DNA from: Akkermansiaceae bacterium
Lineage (GTDB): Bacteria > Verrucomicrobiota > Verrucomicrobiia > Verrucomicrobiales > Akkermansiaceae
Length of the DNA stretch: 35,216 bases
Assembly (NCBI GenBank): GCA_023253625.1
Contig: JALRFY010000197.1
Coordinates: forward strand, 1 to 35,216
Reading direction: 5' to 3'
Numbering within the stretch: position 1 is the stretch's first letter; each line of letters starts with the position of its first letter. Below the pieces are notes generated by a model. That model saw nothing but the letters and a program-made list of their open reading frames with translations, made no database searches and was not told where the DNA came from. The position numbers and the translations under genes were made by a program. Positions 1 to 6,901 of the stretch are shown piece after piece.

Positions 1-1
1 C

Positions 2-145
2 GGTGTCACCGCGCTGTGGTGGAAATACGTCGGCACACAAGGCAAGGTGATCGGTATCGACCGCTTCGGCCTCAGCGCCCCTGGCGGCACCGTCTTCAAG
101 GAACTCGGTATCACCAAGGATGCCGTGGTCGAGGCCGCGAGGTGA
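2..145 (+). CDS. tkt: Transketolase, C-terminal end (5' truncated by window)
   Basis: The open frame entering from the left edge encodes 47 residues ending in a TGA stop at 143-145. The peptide GVTALWWKYVGTQGKVIGIDRFG followed by SAPGGTVFKELGIT matches the C-terminal domain end of transketolases (family pattern: G-x-x-x-x-W-x-KYVG, then FG-x-SAP, then LF-E-x-G). Transketolase moves two-carbon units between sugar phosphates in the cytosolic non-oxidative pentose phosphate pathway. Only the last few percent of the roughly 660-residue protein is visible, so thiamine-binding and catalytic residues cannot be checked. It marks the core-genome left border of the accessory region that follows. Confidence 0.85.
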   Translation, partial: GVTALWWKYVGTQGKVIGIDRFGLSAPGGTVFKELGITKDAVVEAAR

Positions 146-547
146 CCGGCCTTTCTCGCCAAGGCGCTTGATTCGTGAGGATCTTGCCCTTCTCTCCGCG
201 CCATCGGGCAAGCCATGCCTTGAGGTTGTCGGTGAGCGGGCCCAGACACAGGCCGCAGTCTTCGCCTTGCTGCCCGCGATCTCGATGTGCCCGCGGTCCC
301 ATTTGAACCTCTAATCCGCAGTTGGGATTGAGGATGGGGAGCGCGCGGCCACAGATTCATTCATCATCAAAAGCAAGCCAGCCCCGATTGGATTGCGCAA
401 CAGCTTGCGATGGAGCATCCTGGCTCCGTGAGTCGACAAGTAGGCAGGGTCAAGCGCGACCGGAAACTACACAAGCAAGCCGATCAACTGGAGAAAATGT
501 TACAATGCGGGGACTCGAGAGACCTTGTTCGGCAATGGATAATCTTA

Positions 548-706
548 GAAAAAGAAATGGAACCGCAGATGGACGTTAATGGACACAGATTATCAAAGAG
601 TTGGATCGATTCCACAACTCACCTTTTGGATGCGTCGTGGATTTACCACAAGCCTCTGAGAATTAACGTTTATCTGCGTTCATCTGCGGTTCATTTTTCC
701 ATTTAG
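548..706 (+). repeat. Palindromic dispersed repeat, family A, copy 1 (159 bp)
   Basis: This segment aligns end to end with the reverse complement of 31347-31505, also 159 bp. Both have imperfect inverted ends: left arm with ACCGCAGATGGAC (562-574), right arm with ATCTGCGTTCATCTGCGGTT (672-691). Shared interior blocks include TCACCTTTTG and a CCTCTGA block just before the right arm, and both copies end in CATTTAG. No transposase is encoded, so it looks like a MITE- or REP-like non-autonomous element. The motif resembles short ATCTGCGTTCATCTGCGG repeats I recall from environmental bacterial genomes; that is recollection, not a search. Confidence 0.75.
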
Positions 707-727
707 GATAATAGACACCATCCTAAA
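702..727. promoter_or_regulatory. Candidate operator palindrome upstream of antitoxin gene
   Basis: A perfect 8-bp inverted repeat, TTTAGGAT (702-709) and ATCCTAAA (720-727), separated by 10 bp, lies 19 bp before the antitoxin ATG at 747. A further half-site-like TAGGAT follows at about 733-738 and may also serve as the Shine-Dalgarno region (AGGA about 8 nt from the ATG). Ribbon-helix-helix antitoxins normally autorepress by binding such palindromes with their toxin partner. The left half-site overlaps the end of the family A repeat, so it could instead be part of the repeat. Function is inferred from position. Confidence 0.4.
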
Positions 728-746
728 GTGATGTAGGATTTACAGC

Positions 747-1004
747 ATGATACGCACCCAGATCCAACTTCCGGACGAGCTTTACCAGCGAGCCAAAGCC
801 TTCGCGGCACAGCGGGAACTCTCGCTAGCTGAGGTCACTCGCCGTGGCTTGGAACTGTTTCTCGACCGCTTCCCAAGCACCGAGCCAGCACGTGGCACTT
901 GGACGCTTCCTCGGGTTGATGCGGGCGGAATCATGGTTCCCTTGGAATCCCTTCGCACCATCACGGCGGATCACGAAAGCAATCGCAGCCTCGCCGACCG
1001 ATGA
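747..1004 (+). CDS. vapB: Ribbon-helix-helix antitoxin (VapB-like)
   Basis: An 85-residue protein starting MIRTQIQLPDELYQRAKAFA and continuing through AEVTRRGLELFLDR, the classic ribbon-helix-helix pattern: a short basic-polar strand, then two helices, in the first 43 residues. The C-terminal half (about 45-85) is less structured and is the usual toxin-wrapping tail. The stop codon overlaps the start of the downstream PIN-domain gene as ATGA, giving the standard antitoxin-first, coupled toxin-antitoxin layout. It should neutralise the toxin and repress its own promoter through the upstream palindrome. The family assignment is strong; the symbol vapB is given by context with a PIN toxin. Confidence 0.8.
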   Translation: MIRTQIQLPDELYQRAKAFAAQRELSLAEVTRRGLELFLDRFPSTEPARGTWTLPRVDAGGIMVPLESLRTITADHESNRSLADR

Positions 1005-1444
1005 TTTCGCTGGATGCCAACATCCTTTTACCCGCCGTCGAGTCCCGCAATGCCCATCACCCCAAGGCGGCGGCGTTTCTGGAATCCCTCCAGGAACGCC
1101 AGGACGTCGCGATCTGCGAATTCATCTTGCTCGAACTCTACGTGCTGCTGCGGAACCCCGCCGTGCTTGCCAAGCCTCTCTCGCCCGCCGCCGCCGCCGA
1201 TGTCTGCGAGGCCTTTCGCCAACACCCCCGTTGGCAGATCATCGGCTTTCCGCCCGACAGCCGTAATTTTCATGACATCTTCTGGCCAAAACTCCGCGAA
1301 GCCGACTTCGCCCGCCGCTGCGCCTACGATTGGCGGGCCGCGCTCCTCCTCATCCAGCAAGGCGTCACCGACTTCGCAACCGTCAACGAAAAGGACTTCC
1401 GCGACTGCGGCTTCAGGCGGGTCTGGAATCCGCTTGCGGATTGA
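1001..1444 (+). CDS. vapC: PIN-domain ribonuclease toxin (VapC-like)
   Basis: A 147-residue PIN-domain protein. The N-terminus MISLDANILLPAV carries the first acidic metal ligand (D5). CEFILLELYVLLRNP around 39-53 supplies the conserved glutamate (E40 or E45), and CAYDWRAALLLIQQGVTDFATVNEKDF (107-133) gives the later aspartates (D110, D124) and the family F-A-T-x-N-x-x-D-F motif. PIN toxins are Mg-dependent endoribonucleases, often cutting tRNA or rRNA; the target here is unknown. The start overlaps the antitoxin stop (ATGA). All expected acidic positions look intact, so it is probably functional. Confidence 0.85.
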   Translation: MISLDANILLPAVESRNAHHPKAAAFLESLQERQDVAICEFILLELYVLLRNPAVLAKPLSPAAAADVCEAFRQHPRWQIIGFPPDSRNFHDIFWPKLREADFARRCAYDWRAALLLIQQGVTDFATVNEKDFRDCGFRRVWNPLAD

Positions 1445-2103
1445 ACCCCATGAAAAACGAAATCGTCGATTGCCACTGACTCCAACCTGAAACCGCACTC
1501 TCCCTTTCTCAAAACCCGAGCCTTCACCCGGAAAAGCGGCAGGGACCTTTTTCCGAAAGGTCCGGCGCGTGGGCCGCGAATGAACGGCTGGGTCGCCGCG
1601 TTCCGCCCACTTATCGCCAACGGCGCCAACCGTTCATTTGTACCAATGAACCATGCACGCAGCATCCCGATGCCCTTCCACGCCCTCGGCGGCGGCAAGG
1701 ACAAGATCCGGGAACGCTTCACTGCCGTCGGCCAACCGTCGCGCGCCATGGCCACCACTCTGGGTGGATGAACAGGGAGGCGCTGCCTGTGCTCGCTCTG
1801 GCCAAGCGGCGTATTAGGAAAAGGAGCGGACTGAGCGCAATCTCACCATAAACAGCAAGTTGGCGCTCGCCAGCCCCAGTAAATCTTTGAATCCATGGAC
1901 TACTCCGGACACGCAGACTCACCGTCAAGCCATTATGTTGAAATGCATGGCCTGGGCCGAATTATGGGGTCATTAAATTTCATCGTCAAGTATCGCGTTG
2001 ATGACATATAACGTGCGAACTCGGACATCTCATCGGGGGCGGGACACCAGTCCTCCTGAAGCATTGGCTTGTAATCTCACACTCAGGCTTTAAACACCCC
2101 GCG
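1445..2103. other. Gene-poor stretch between vapC and the topoisomerase
   Basis: About 660 bases with no gene I can support. It contains a short perfect stem-loop (1543-1563) and a second imperfect inverted pair, AATGAACGGCTGG (1579-1591) and CCAACCGTTCATT (1626-1638). The ORFs at 1580-1771 (+) and 1719-1928 (-) lack recognisable motifs. The last 200 bases are AT-richer and should hold the topoisomerase promoter, but no convincing -35/-10 pair or strong ribosome binding site was recognised. Confidence 0.6.
1543..1563. other. Short perfect stem-loop
   Basis: GGACCTTT and AAAGGTCC form an 8-bp perfect stem around the loop TTCCG. No T-run follows on either strand, so a Rho-independent terminator is unlikely. 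It lies about 100 bp after the vapC stop and may be a transcript-end hairpin or a remnant of a mobile element. No function is assigned. Confidence 0.35.
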
Positions 2104-4398
2104 ATGAATGTCCTTATCGTCGAGTCGGCAGCCAAGACGCGCACCATCCAGAAATACCTGGGTTCCGATTGGCGGGTATTGGCGACGGGCGGCCACGTGG
2201 AAACCTTACCTCAAGACCGTGAAAAACACGGCAAGGATGCGGGCAAGGCTTACTGGGGCAACCGCCCCGGTGCACTGCCGAACCCGCCATGGGTATGGAC
2301 AGACCGGGGCGAGAAAGCGGTCCGTGAGATTCTGGAGGCCGGGGGCAAAAACCCGTCTTTCTGGATCGCCACCGACCCGGACCGCGAAGGGGAGTTCATT
2401 GCGTGGTGCCTGGAGAGGCTCCTCAAGCCCCACGGACCTACCTGCCGCGTGACTTTTCAGGAGATCACAAAGGACGCGGTGTCCGCCGCGATCGAGCAAC
2501 CCAGGCAGTTGGACCTACGGATGGTTGACAGTGCCCTTATTCGGAAGTTCGTCGACAGATTAGTCGGCTACCGCACTTCTAAGACGGCGGCGGGCGTTGT
2601 GGGACGCGGAGCATCTATGGGACGCGTTCAGACGCCGACCTTGGGATTTGTGGTTGAGCGGGAGGAGGAGCGGAAGTCTTTCGTGCCGACTTCCTATTTC
2701 GAAGTTCGGGCAACTGCGGAAGGGGTGAAGCTCAAGGTGCGTTTTCATCAGGGTGGCGACCCTCAGGCTTGGCGCGACACGACTGGGAAGATCGACACCC
2801 AGCGCACATTGGATGCCAATCTTGCCGCCGGTGCCTTCGAAGCGATTTCCGCCGCCGCAAAAGCCCGGGTAACTGGCATTCGAGCCACAACGAGATCTGC
2901 CAAACCACAGCCTCCATTCACCACCGATACGCTTCTGCAGGAGGCGGGCTCCAAATTCGGCTGGTCTCCCAAAAAAACGTCTGCATTGGCTTCTGCGTTG
3001 TATGAGGCGGGCCACATCACCTACATCCGCACGGATTCCACGCGCTTGGCAGATTCCGCGACAGAGGCAGCACGAATGGTGGTATCAGCCGCGTTTGGTG
3101 AAGATTTTCTGGGACAAGAATCATTCATAAACCAGCCAGATGGCACCATCCAGGACGCCCACGAGGCGATCCGGCCGACCCACATAGAAATTCCAGATGC
3201 CCAAGTGGAACAAGACGTGGAGACCGGACGACTCTATCGCCTGATCCGCGCGAGAACCCTGGCCAGCCAGATGCTTCCTTCAATCAGGGAAAGCCGGTCG
3301 ATCGAAGCGCAGTGCTACGGATTAGACCTTCCGCTGGTTGGCAGCGTCTCATGGCGCACCTTCACGGGCTGGGAGGCGGCGTATGCCGAGTTTCAAGATG
3401 AGGCTGCCGACCTTCCACCGGCAGCCGCCATCGCTGAAGGCGCAGTCTGGTGTTTGGATCGCCCGGCCGAGGGAGAGACCAATCCTGTTCTTGTGCAGGA
3501 TGAAACCAAGCCCCCGGGACGCTACCGGGCGCATACGCTGATTGGCCTGATGAAAAAGGCGGGAATTGGCCGGCCATCTACCTACAGCCGCACAATCGAA
3601 AAACTCGAAGAGCGCGGATTTGTGGAAATCGAGGACAAAGCCATCAAACCGACTGAGAAAGGGTGTGCCGTCTGGCTGCGAGCCGCCCCTCTTTATGCTG
3701 CCGACGATACGTCCGACGCGGGACAGGAACTTTTCAACATCCAATACACCGCCGAGATGGAGGAGGGGCTTGATCTGATTGCGGCAGGCACCGTATCCGC
3801 TCCGGACCTATGGAAACTCTGGCGCGACCAGATCCGCTTCCTTCATGAAGCAGCGAAAGCCCGCTTGAAGTCAGGCGCGTCCACCATGAAGCAGCAGGAA
3901 ACCCTAGTCCGATTGTTACCGAACGCGCCGGAGGATTTCAGCCAGCCATCCGACGTGAAGTCCTTGTCTTACCACGAAGCGGCTGGGTTGTTGGCACAAC
4001 TGCGCGAAGCTGGCGTCGAACCAGTGCCCTCATCGGCGCAACTTGATCTGATAGACAACCTGCTAAACGACCTTTCCCTCACCGGCGATGAACTTTATGA
4101 AATCATTCCGGCGGGTGATCTCGGGAAGATCCGGACCAGTGCCGCCGCCAGCCGTGTCATTGAGGATTTGAATCGATTGCACGATGAACGAAAGCCTCCC
4201 AGCGCCAGACAGCGTCTCTACATTGATGGTCTTCTGGAAAAGACAGCCATCACAGGAGAGGATGCGGCCACGCTGATTGGTCTCTCTTCGATCGGCCATC
4301 TGACTGGCGGAAGGCATGGAACCGCAAGCAAACTCATCGAGGCATTGAATAAGCGTAAGGAGGAATGCAAGACAGGGACAAATACCCCATCACGATAA
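2104..4398 (+). CDS. topA: Type IA DNA topoisomerase (topoisomerase I) without zinc fingers
   Basis: A 764-residue type IA topoisomerase, which relaxes negative supercoils through a transient 5'-phosphotyrosine link. The Toprim domain opens with MNVLIVESAAKTRTIQKYLG (catalytic Glu7) and carries the metal motif DPDREGEF from residue 91. VDRLVGYRTSK and GRVQTPTLG are core motifs, and the catalytic tyrosine is Y307 in GHITYIRTDSTR. Unlike E. coli TopA (865 aa) there are no CxxC zinc ribbons; the C-terminal ~170 residues are an unassigned helical region with ARQRLYIDGLLEKTAITGEDAATLIG. Location beside a toxin-antitoxin pair and a putative defence operon, together with the missing zinc domain, suggests an accessory paralogue rather than the housekeeping enzyme; this is inference. 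Confidence 0.92.
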   Translation: MNVLIVESAAKTRTIQKYLGSDWRVLATGGHVETLPQDREKHGKDAGKAYWGNRPGALPNPPWVWTDRGEKAVREILEAGGKNPSFWIATDPDREGEFIAWCLERLLKPHGPTCRVTFQEITKDAVSAAIEQPRQLDLRMVDSALIRKFVDRLVGYRTSKTAAGVVGRGASMGRVQTPTLGFVVEREEERKSFVPTSYFEVRATAEGVKLKVRFHQGGDPQAWRDTTGKIDTQRTLDANLAAGAFEAISAAAKARVTGIRATTRSAKPQPPFTTDTLLQEAGSKFGWSPKKTSALASALYEAGHITYIRTDSTRLADSATEAARMVVSAAFGEDFLGQESFINQPDGTIQDAHEAIRPTHIEIPDAQVEQDVETGRLYRLIRARTLASQMLPSIRESRSIEAQCYGLDLPLVGSVSWRTFTGWEAAYAEFQDEAADLPPAAAIAEGAVWCLDRPAEGETNPVLVQDETKPPGRYRAHTLIGLMKKAGIGRPSTYSRTIEKLEERGFVEIEDKAIKPTEKGCAVWLRAAPLYAADDTSDAGQELFNIQYTAEMEEGLDLIAAGTVSAPDLWKLWRDQIRFLHEAAKARLKSGASTMKQQETLVRLLPNAPEDFSQPSDVKSLSYHEAAGLLAQLREAGVEPVPSSAQLDLIDNLLNDLSLTGDELYEIIPAGDLGKIRTSAAASRVIEDLNRLHDERKPPSARQRLYIDGLLEKTAITGEDAATLIGLSSIGHLTGGRHGTASKLIEALNKRKEECKTGTNTPSR

Positions 4399-4427
4399 AA
4401 TACGCCTGATTTAAGAACACAACATAG

Positions 4428-4442
4428 TTGTCTAATAGACAA
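4428..4442. terminator. Weak hairpin between convergent genes
   Basis: TTGTCT, loop AAT, AGACAA form a 6-bp stem in the 55-bp gap between the convergent topoisomerase and HEPN-protein genes. It is placed where a bidirectional terminator would be, but it is short, AT-rich and has no long T-run, so support is weak. Confidence 0.25.
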
Positions 4443-4453
4443 TCAAAACAGAG

Positions 4454-6226
4454 TTACAGTTCGCCGTAAGTTTCTTTCAAATATCTGAGATCCTCTTCCC
4501 ATTCGGCGATGGCAAGATCCATGTCACTGCTACGGCGGCGCCTTGCATTTTTAGCGAAGGTAGCCAGGCTATTAGCGATTTTTTTCAGGCGTAACTCACT
4601 CTTGGGCTCGCCCCATTCAGCCATGTATTCGTGAGACTGGACCTTTGGAAGTCTTTCGTTGAATACATAATCAAGAACCTGCTGCCGCCTGTTGCGATAA
4701 GCACCCTTCTGGCCAACGGCGTATCCCATGAACTTCAAAAGACCTTCTTCATAATCAAAGTGATTAAGGCTCAACGCGGACGATGAATCTCCGATGACGG
4801 CCGTTGACGGCCATTTGAAGGATTGAGGTTTTTCTGCACTCAGTGCGGAAAGCCTGTCAGCCAGCCTTTTGTAAAGGTTCAGCGCTTTCCTCGACTTCCG
4901 AAACTTTAGTTCAGAAAGCACTTTCTGCAGATGGTCCATGTCACCGAAACGAGTTTGGGCCAAGGCCTCGAGTTCGCTCCAGTTGAGTGTGACGTAAGGT
5001 CGGGCTTCTTGATTTATTGGAAGAGTTTTTTGGGTAACTAATTTTCTTTGGGGCGTAATCTTAAAATCATGCGCCATAGAAAGCAGCGTCGTCAGAACAA
5101 ATGCCGCCGCGGGCGTGACGATATCATCTAAAGAAAATGTGACAGCTAGCCAATTGTGCGTATGGTTCGTTTCACCAAACAGTTCCCCTCTACGACCGAC
5201 GGCATGCGCGCCGAGCCCGATGAGTAGCACAGAGGTGTCGATTCCGTTAACTCGGTCGATTTCAGCCAAGGACATACAGTATCTGCTTGCTCGCTTGCCG
5301 CCTTTGCGAAGTGCCACTCGCAAATCCATGGTGAGCTGTCCATCACTCAGACGGCGAATACCGACGCGTAGGCGACGCACTATGTCATCCCAAACGATTG
5401 GAGAAGCAAGCCGCGACTCACAGAATACTTGGCCGAACTCTCCCTCACCCTCATCATCCATAAGGACTACATGAATAATGAAATCACAGCCATCGGGGCC
5501 ACTGACTTGCCAGGGTATCGCTGTCGCCGCCACGGCTCTTCCATCAAAGCTCGTGATCTCCGTATTCATAGATTCACCCGGACCGATGAGTTGAAAACTC
5601 CCAACCGAGATTCCCTTTAAGGTCTTGCTGGCAGCATGCGCCTTACCTTCTTTAATTGGAGAGAGGATATGCCGGGCAGCGATTTTCTGAGTAACCGAAT
5701 GGTCGGCCTCCTCCTTTCTCGCAGGTTTTTTTATGACTTCTGGCAGAATCTTAATTGACTCAGCAATTCCCGAGGCCATCTGGATCAGCATCGCCTGTTT
5801 GATTTCCCTCAGGGCGTCGATGGTCGCCTTATTGGCCCCGATCGCAATTAGGAACCTCTCCAGTGTATCGATGTGCCGATAAGCATCTGCCACAGGGATG
5901 TCAGTGCCCCCGCTGGCATGGTGCGCCAAGGAGTGGCGCAGGTCCGAGACTTCCTTGGCGTGGGTACGGACTTCACTTGGTAGCTGCGCCGCGTGTGAGA
6001 GCTCTGCCCAGTTTCGATCGAAAACCCGCAAGAGTGCGGCAATGTCAAGACCGTCTAGACTTTTGATGCCTCGGGTGCGCACCTGGCCCTGTTGGCCGTA
6101 GGTGAGTTGATTGACGACATGGCTGGACCACCACGAATCACCACCGATGCCAGGAACTCGTGCATTTAGGAAACGCACGAGTTCAGTGGCGGCTTTGCGA
6201 AGCTGGTTATGGAGGATGGTCTGCAT
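4454..6226 (-). CDS. Swt1-type HEPN domain protein, probable defence or RNA-targeting effector
   Basis: A 590-residue protein with no full-length match I recognise. Residues ~5-130 resemble the Swt1-family HEPN domain: GLDIAALLRVFDRNWAELS then LPSEVRTHAKEVSDLRHSLAHH, with the HEPN Rx4H motif at R97-H102. HEPN domains with this motif are commonly ribonucleases in toxin, abortive-infection and CRISPR proteins. The middle (~200-400) is an uncharacterised mixed region. The C-terminus (~490-590) has a conserved-looking pattern: FMGYAVGQKG, RRQQVLDYVF, YMAEWGEPKS, then AEWEEDLRYL. It is the last gene of a tightly packed leftward operon, 3 bp after the previous stop, and converges on the topoisomerase. 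Its codon and base composition looks less GC-rich than the flanking core genes. The HEPN call is good; ribonuclease activity and target are inference. Confidence 0.7.
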   Translation of the reverse strand: MQTILHNQLRKAATELVRFLNARVPGIGGDSWWSSHVVNQLTYGQQGQVRTRGIKSLDGLDIAALLRVFDRNWAELSHAAQLPSEVRTHAKEVSDLRHSLAHHASGGTDIPVADAYRHIDTLERFLIAIGANKATIDALREIKQAMLIQMASGIAESIKILPEVIKKPARKEEADHSVTQKIAARHILSPIKEGKAHAASKTLKGISVGSFQLIGPGESMNTEITSFDGRAVAATAIPWQVSGPDGCDFIIHVVLMDDEGEGEFGQVFCESRLASPIVWDDIVRRLRVGIRRLSDGQLTMDLRVALRKGGKRASRYCMSLAEIDRVNGIDTSVLLIGLGAHAVGRRGELFGETNHTHNWLAVTFSLDDIVTPAAAFVLTTLLSMAHDFKITPQRKLVTQKTLPINQEARPYVTLNWSELEALAQTRFGDMDHLQKVLSELKFRKSRKALNLYKRLADRLSALSAEKPQSFKWPSTAVIGDSSSALSLNHFDYEEGLLKFMGYAVGQKGAYRNRRQQVLDYVFNERLPKVQSHEYMAEWGEPKSELRLKKIANSLATFAKNARRRRSSDMDLAIAEWEEDLRYLKETYGEL

Positions 6227-6229
6227 GGC

Positions 6230-6592
6230 TCAGTGTCTCACTACAATGGGTTCCAAGCCCATATCCCTAAGGTCGAAAAGGATGTCCTTGAGGTATTCTT
6301 CGGTGCCATGCCCGGTGGGGTGACAGACCACGGTGACTTTTCGGCTGGTATCTGATAAGCGCTCCCTAAGATTTTGGCTGGCAAAAATTTCTTGGAGGTC
6401 GCCCCGCAAGTAATGTGGATTCTGCGGGTGCGGATTCTTGAGCTGATTCGCTCCCTCCATCCAAACGAGACAGGGAACAAAGACAGCGGCCAGCGACAGG
6501 TCGGTGGCTTCGTGAGTAGGAAAAACGAGTGTGAATTTCATGTATGGTTTGTCTAATTTAGGGTTGTTTCTGCAATGTCTACCGCACTTCAT
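6230..6592 (-). CDS. Small uncharacterised protein upstream of the HEPN gene
   Basis: A 120-residue ORF (or 103 residues if started at the internal ATG at 6541, MKFTLVFPTHEATDLSLAAV). I do not recognise a family. It is mixed alpha/beta in appearance, with a hydrophobic strand after the internal start and a C-terminal KVTVVCHPTGHGTEEYLKDILFDLRDMGLEPIVV, which could be a small Rossmann-like or regulatory fold. The upstream start overlaps the end of the preceding ORF by 14 bp, and the stop is 3 bp from the HEPN start, so it is probably translated from the same message. A partner or inhibitor role for the HEPN protein is possible from position only. Neither start has a clear ribosome binding site. 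Confidence 0.55.
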   Translation of the reverse strand: MKCGRHCRNNPKLDKPYMKFTLVFPTHEATDLSLAAVFVPCLVWMEGANQLKNPHPQNPHYLRGDLQEIFASQNLRERLSDTSRKVTVVCHPTGHGTEEYLKDILFDLRDMGLEPIVVRH

Positions 6593-6827
6593 GATCGATG
6601 TGAATTGTAGGGAGTTGGGACAATGTTTCGAGGAGCGTAAGCGGATGGAATGATGGGAAGACTACTCTCAGACGGCCGGTCTGAATCAGGGATATCACGT
6701 CAAGTATCCTTCTGGCAGCCTTGGGAATGTTGCCACGGCTAATGTCCTGCAACGCGGTCTTGAGGATGGAACAGGTCTCTCGAAGCATTGATAGAACGGC
6801 TAGTGGATTTTGTGGTGGGTTATTCAT
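6579..6827 (-). CDS. Small helical uncharacterised protein
   Basis: An 82-residue ORF (LSMLRETCSILKTALQDIS, then AARRILDVISLIQTGRLRV) with amphipathic-helix character and no recognised motif. Its ATG overlaps a TGA in the preceding frame (ATGA at 6824-6827), and its own end overlaps the next ORF by 14 bp. These tight junctions in a same-strand series are the main argument that it is real. Function unknown; small helical proteins inside such operons are sometimes antitoxins or adaptors, but nothing in the sequence proves this. Confidence 0.5.
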   Translation of the reverse strand: MNNPPQNPLAVLSMLRETCSILKTALQDISRGNIPKAARRILDVISLIQTGRLRVVFPSFHPLTLLETLSQLPTIHIDHEVR

Positions 6828-6901
6828 GATTTGGTTTGGTTTTCGTTAGCAAAGGCTCCGGGCCAGCCGCCGTGTTCGATGACTGGGTCGATCTCAGCCA
6901 T
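6824..6901 (-). CDS. Possible 25-residue micro-ORF linking rhuM and the small ORFs
   Basis: A 26-codon frame (MAEIDPVIEHGGWPGAFANENQTKS) that the ORF track shows only as the end of a longer frame (6824-7027) overlapping rhuM. Its ATG overlaps the rhuM stop as ATGGCTGA, and its TGA overlaps the next ATG as ATGA, so it bridges the only real gap in the operon. It may be a coupling peptide, the remnant N-terminus of a lost gene, or the original rhuM C-terminus after a frameshift. Sequence alone cannot decide. Confidence 0.3.
   Translation of the reverse strand: MAEIDPVIEHGGWPGAFANENQTKS

Larger units (their letters stand above)
146..746. other. Gene-poor stretch between tkt and the toxin-antitoxin pair
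   Basis: About 600 bases without a convincing gene. The ORF-track entries at 111-302, 120-314, 322-579 and 410-706 have no family resemblance I can see. The part of the 410-706 ORF before 548 (EHPGSVSRQ, then KLHKQADQLEKML) could be a small charged coiled-coil peptide or a remnant, but the frame then runs into the 159-bp repeat at 548-706. The right end carries that repeat and the palindrome upstream of the antitoxin, listed separately. Confidence 0.6.

Noticed and set aside
322-706. Plus-strand ORFs 322-579 and 410-706
   Set aside because: No family motif; the second runs through the palindromic repeat, so its 3' half is repeat-derived. No good ribosome binding site.
1579-1638. Imperfect inverted repeat considered as an integron attC site
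   Set aside because: No convincing core sites of the GTTRRRY/RYYYAAC type at the ends, no integrase and no cassette array in the window.
1580-1771. Plus-strand 63-aa ORF MNGWVAAFRPL... before the topoisomerase
   Set aside because: Low-complexity Gly/Arg/Ala composition, no motif, no coupling to a neighbour, no ribosome binding site.
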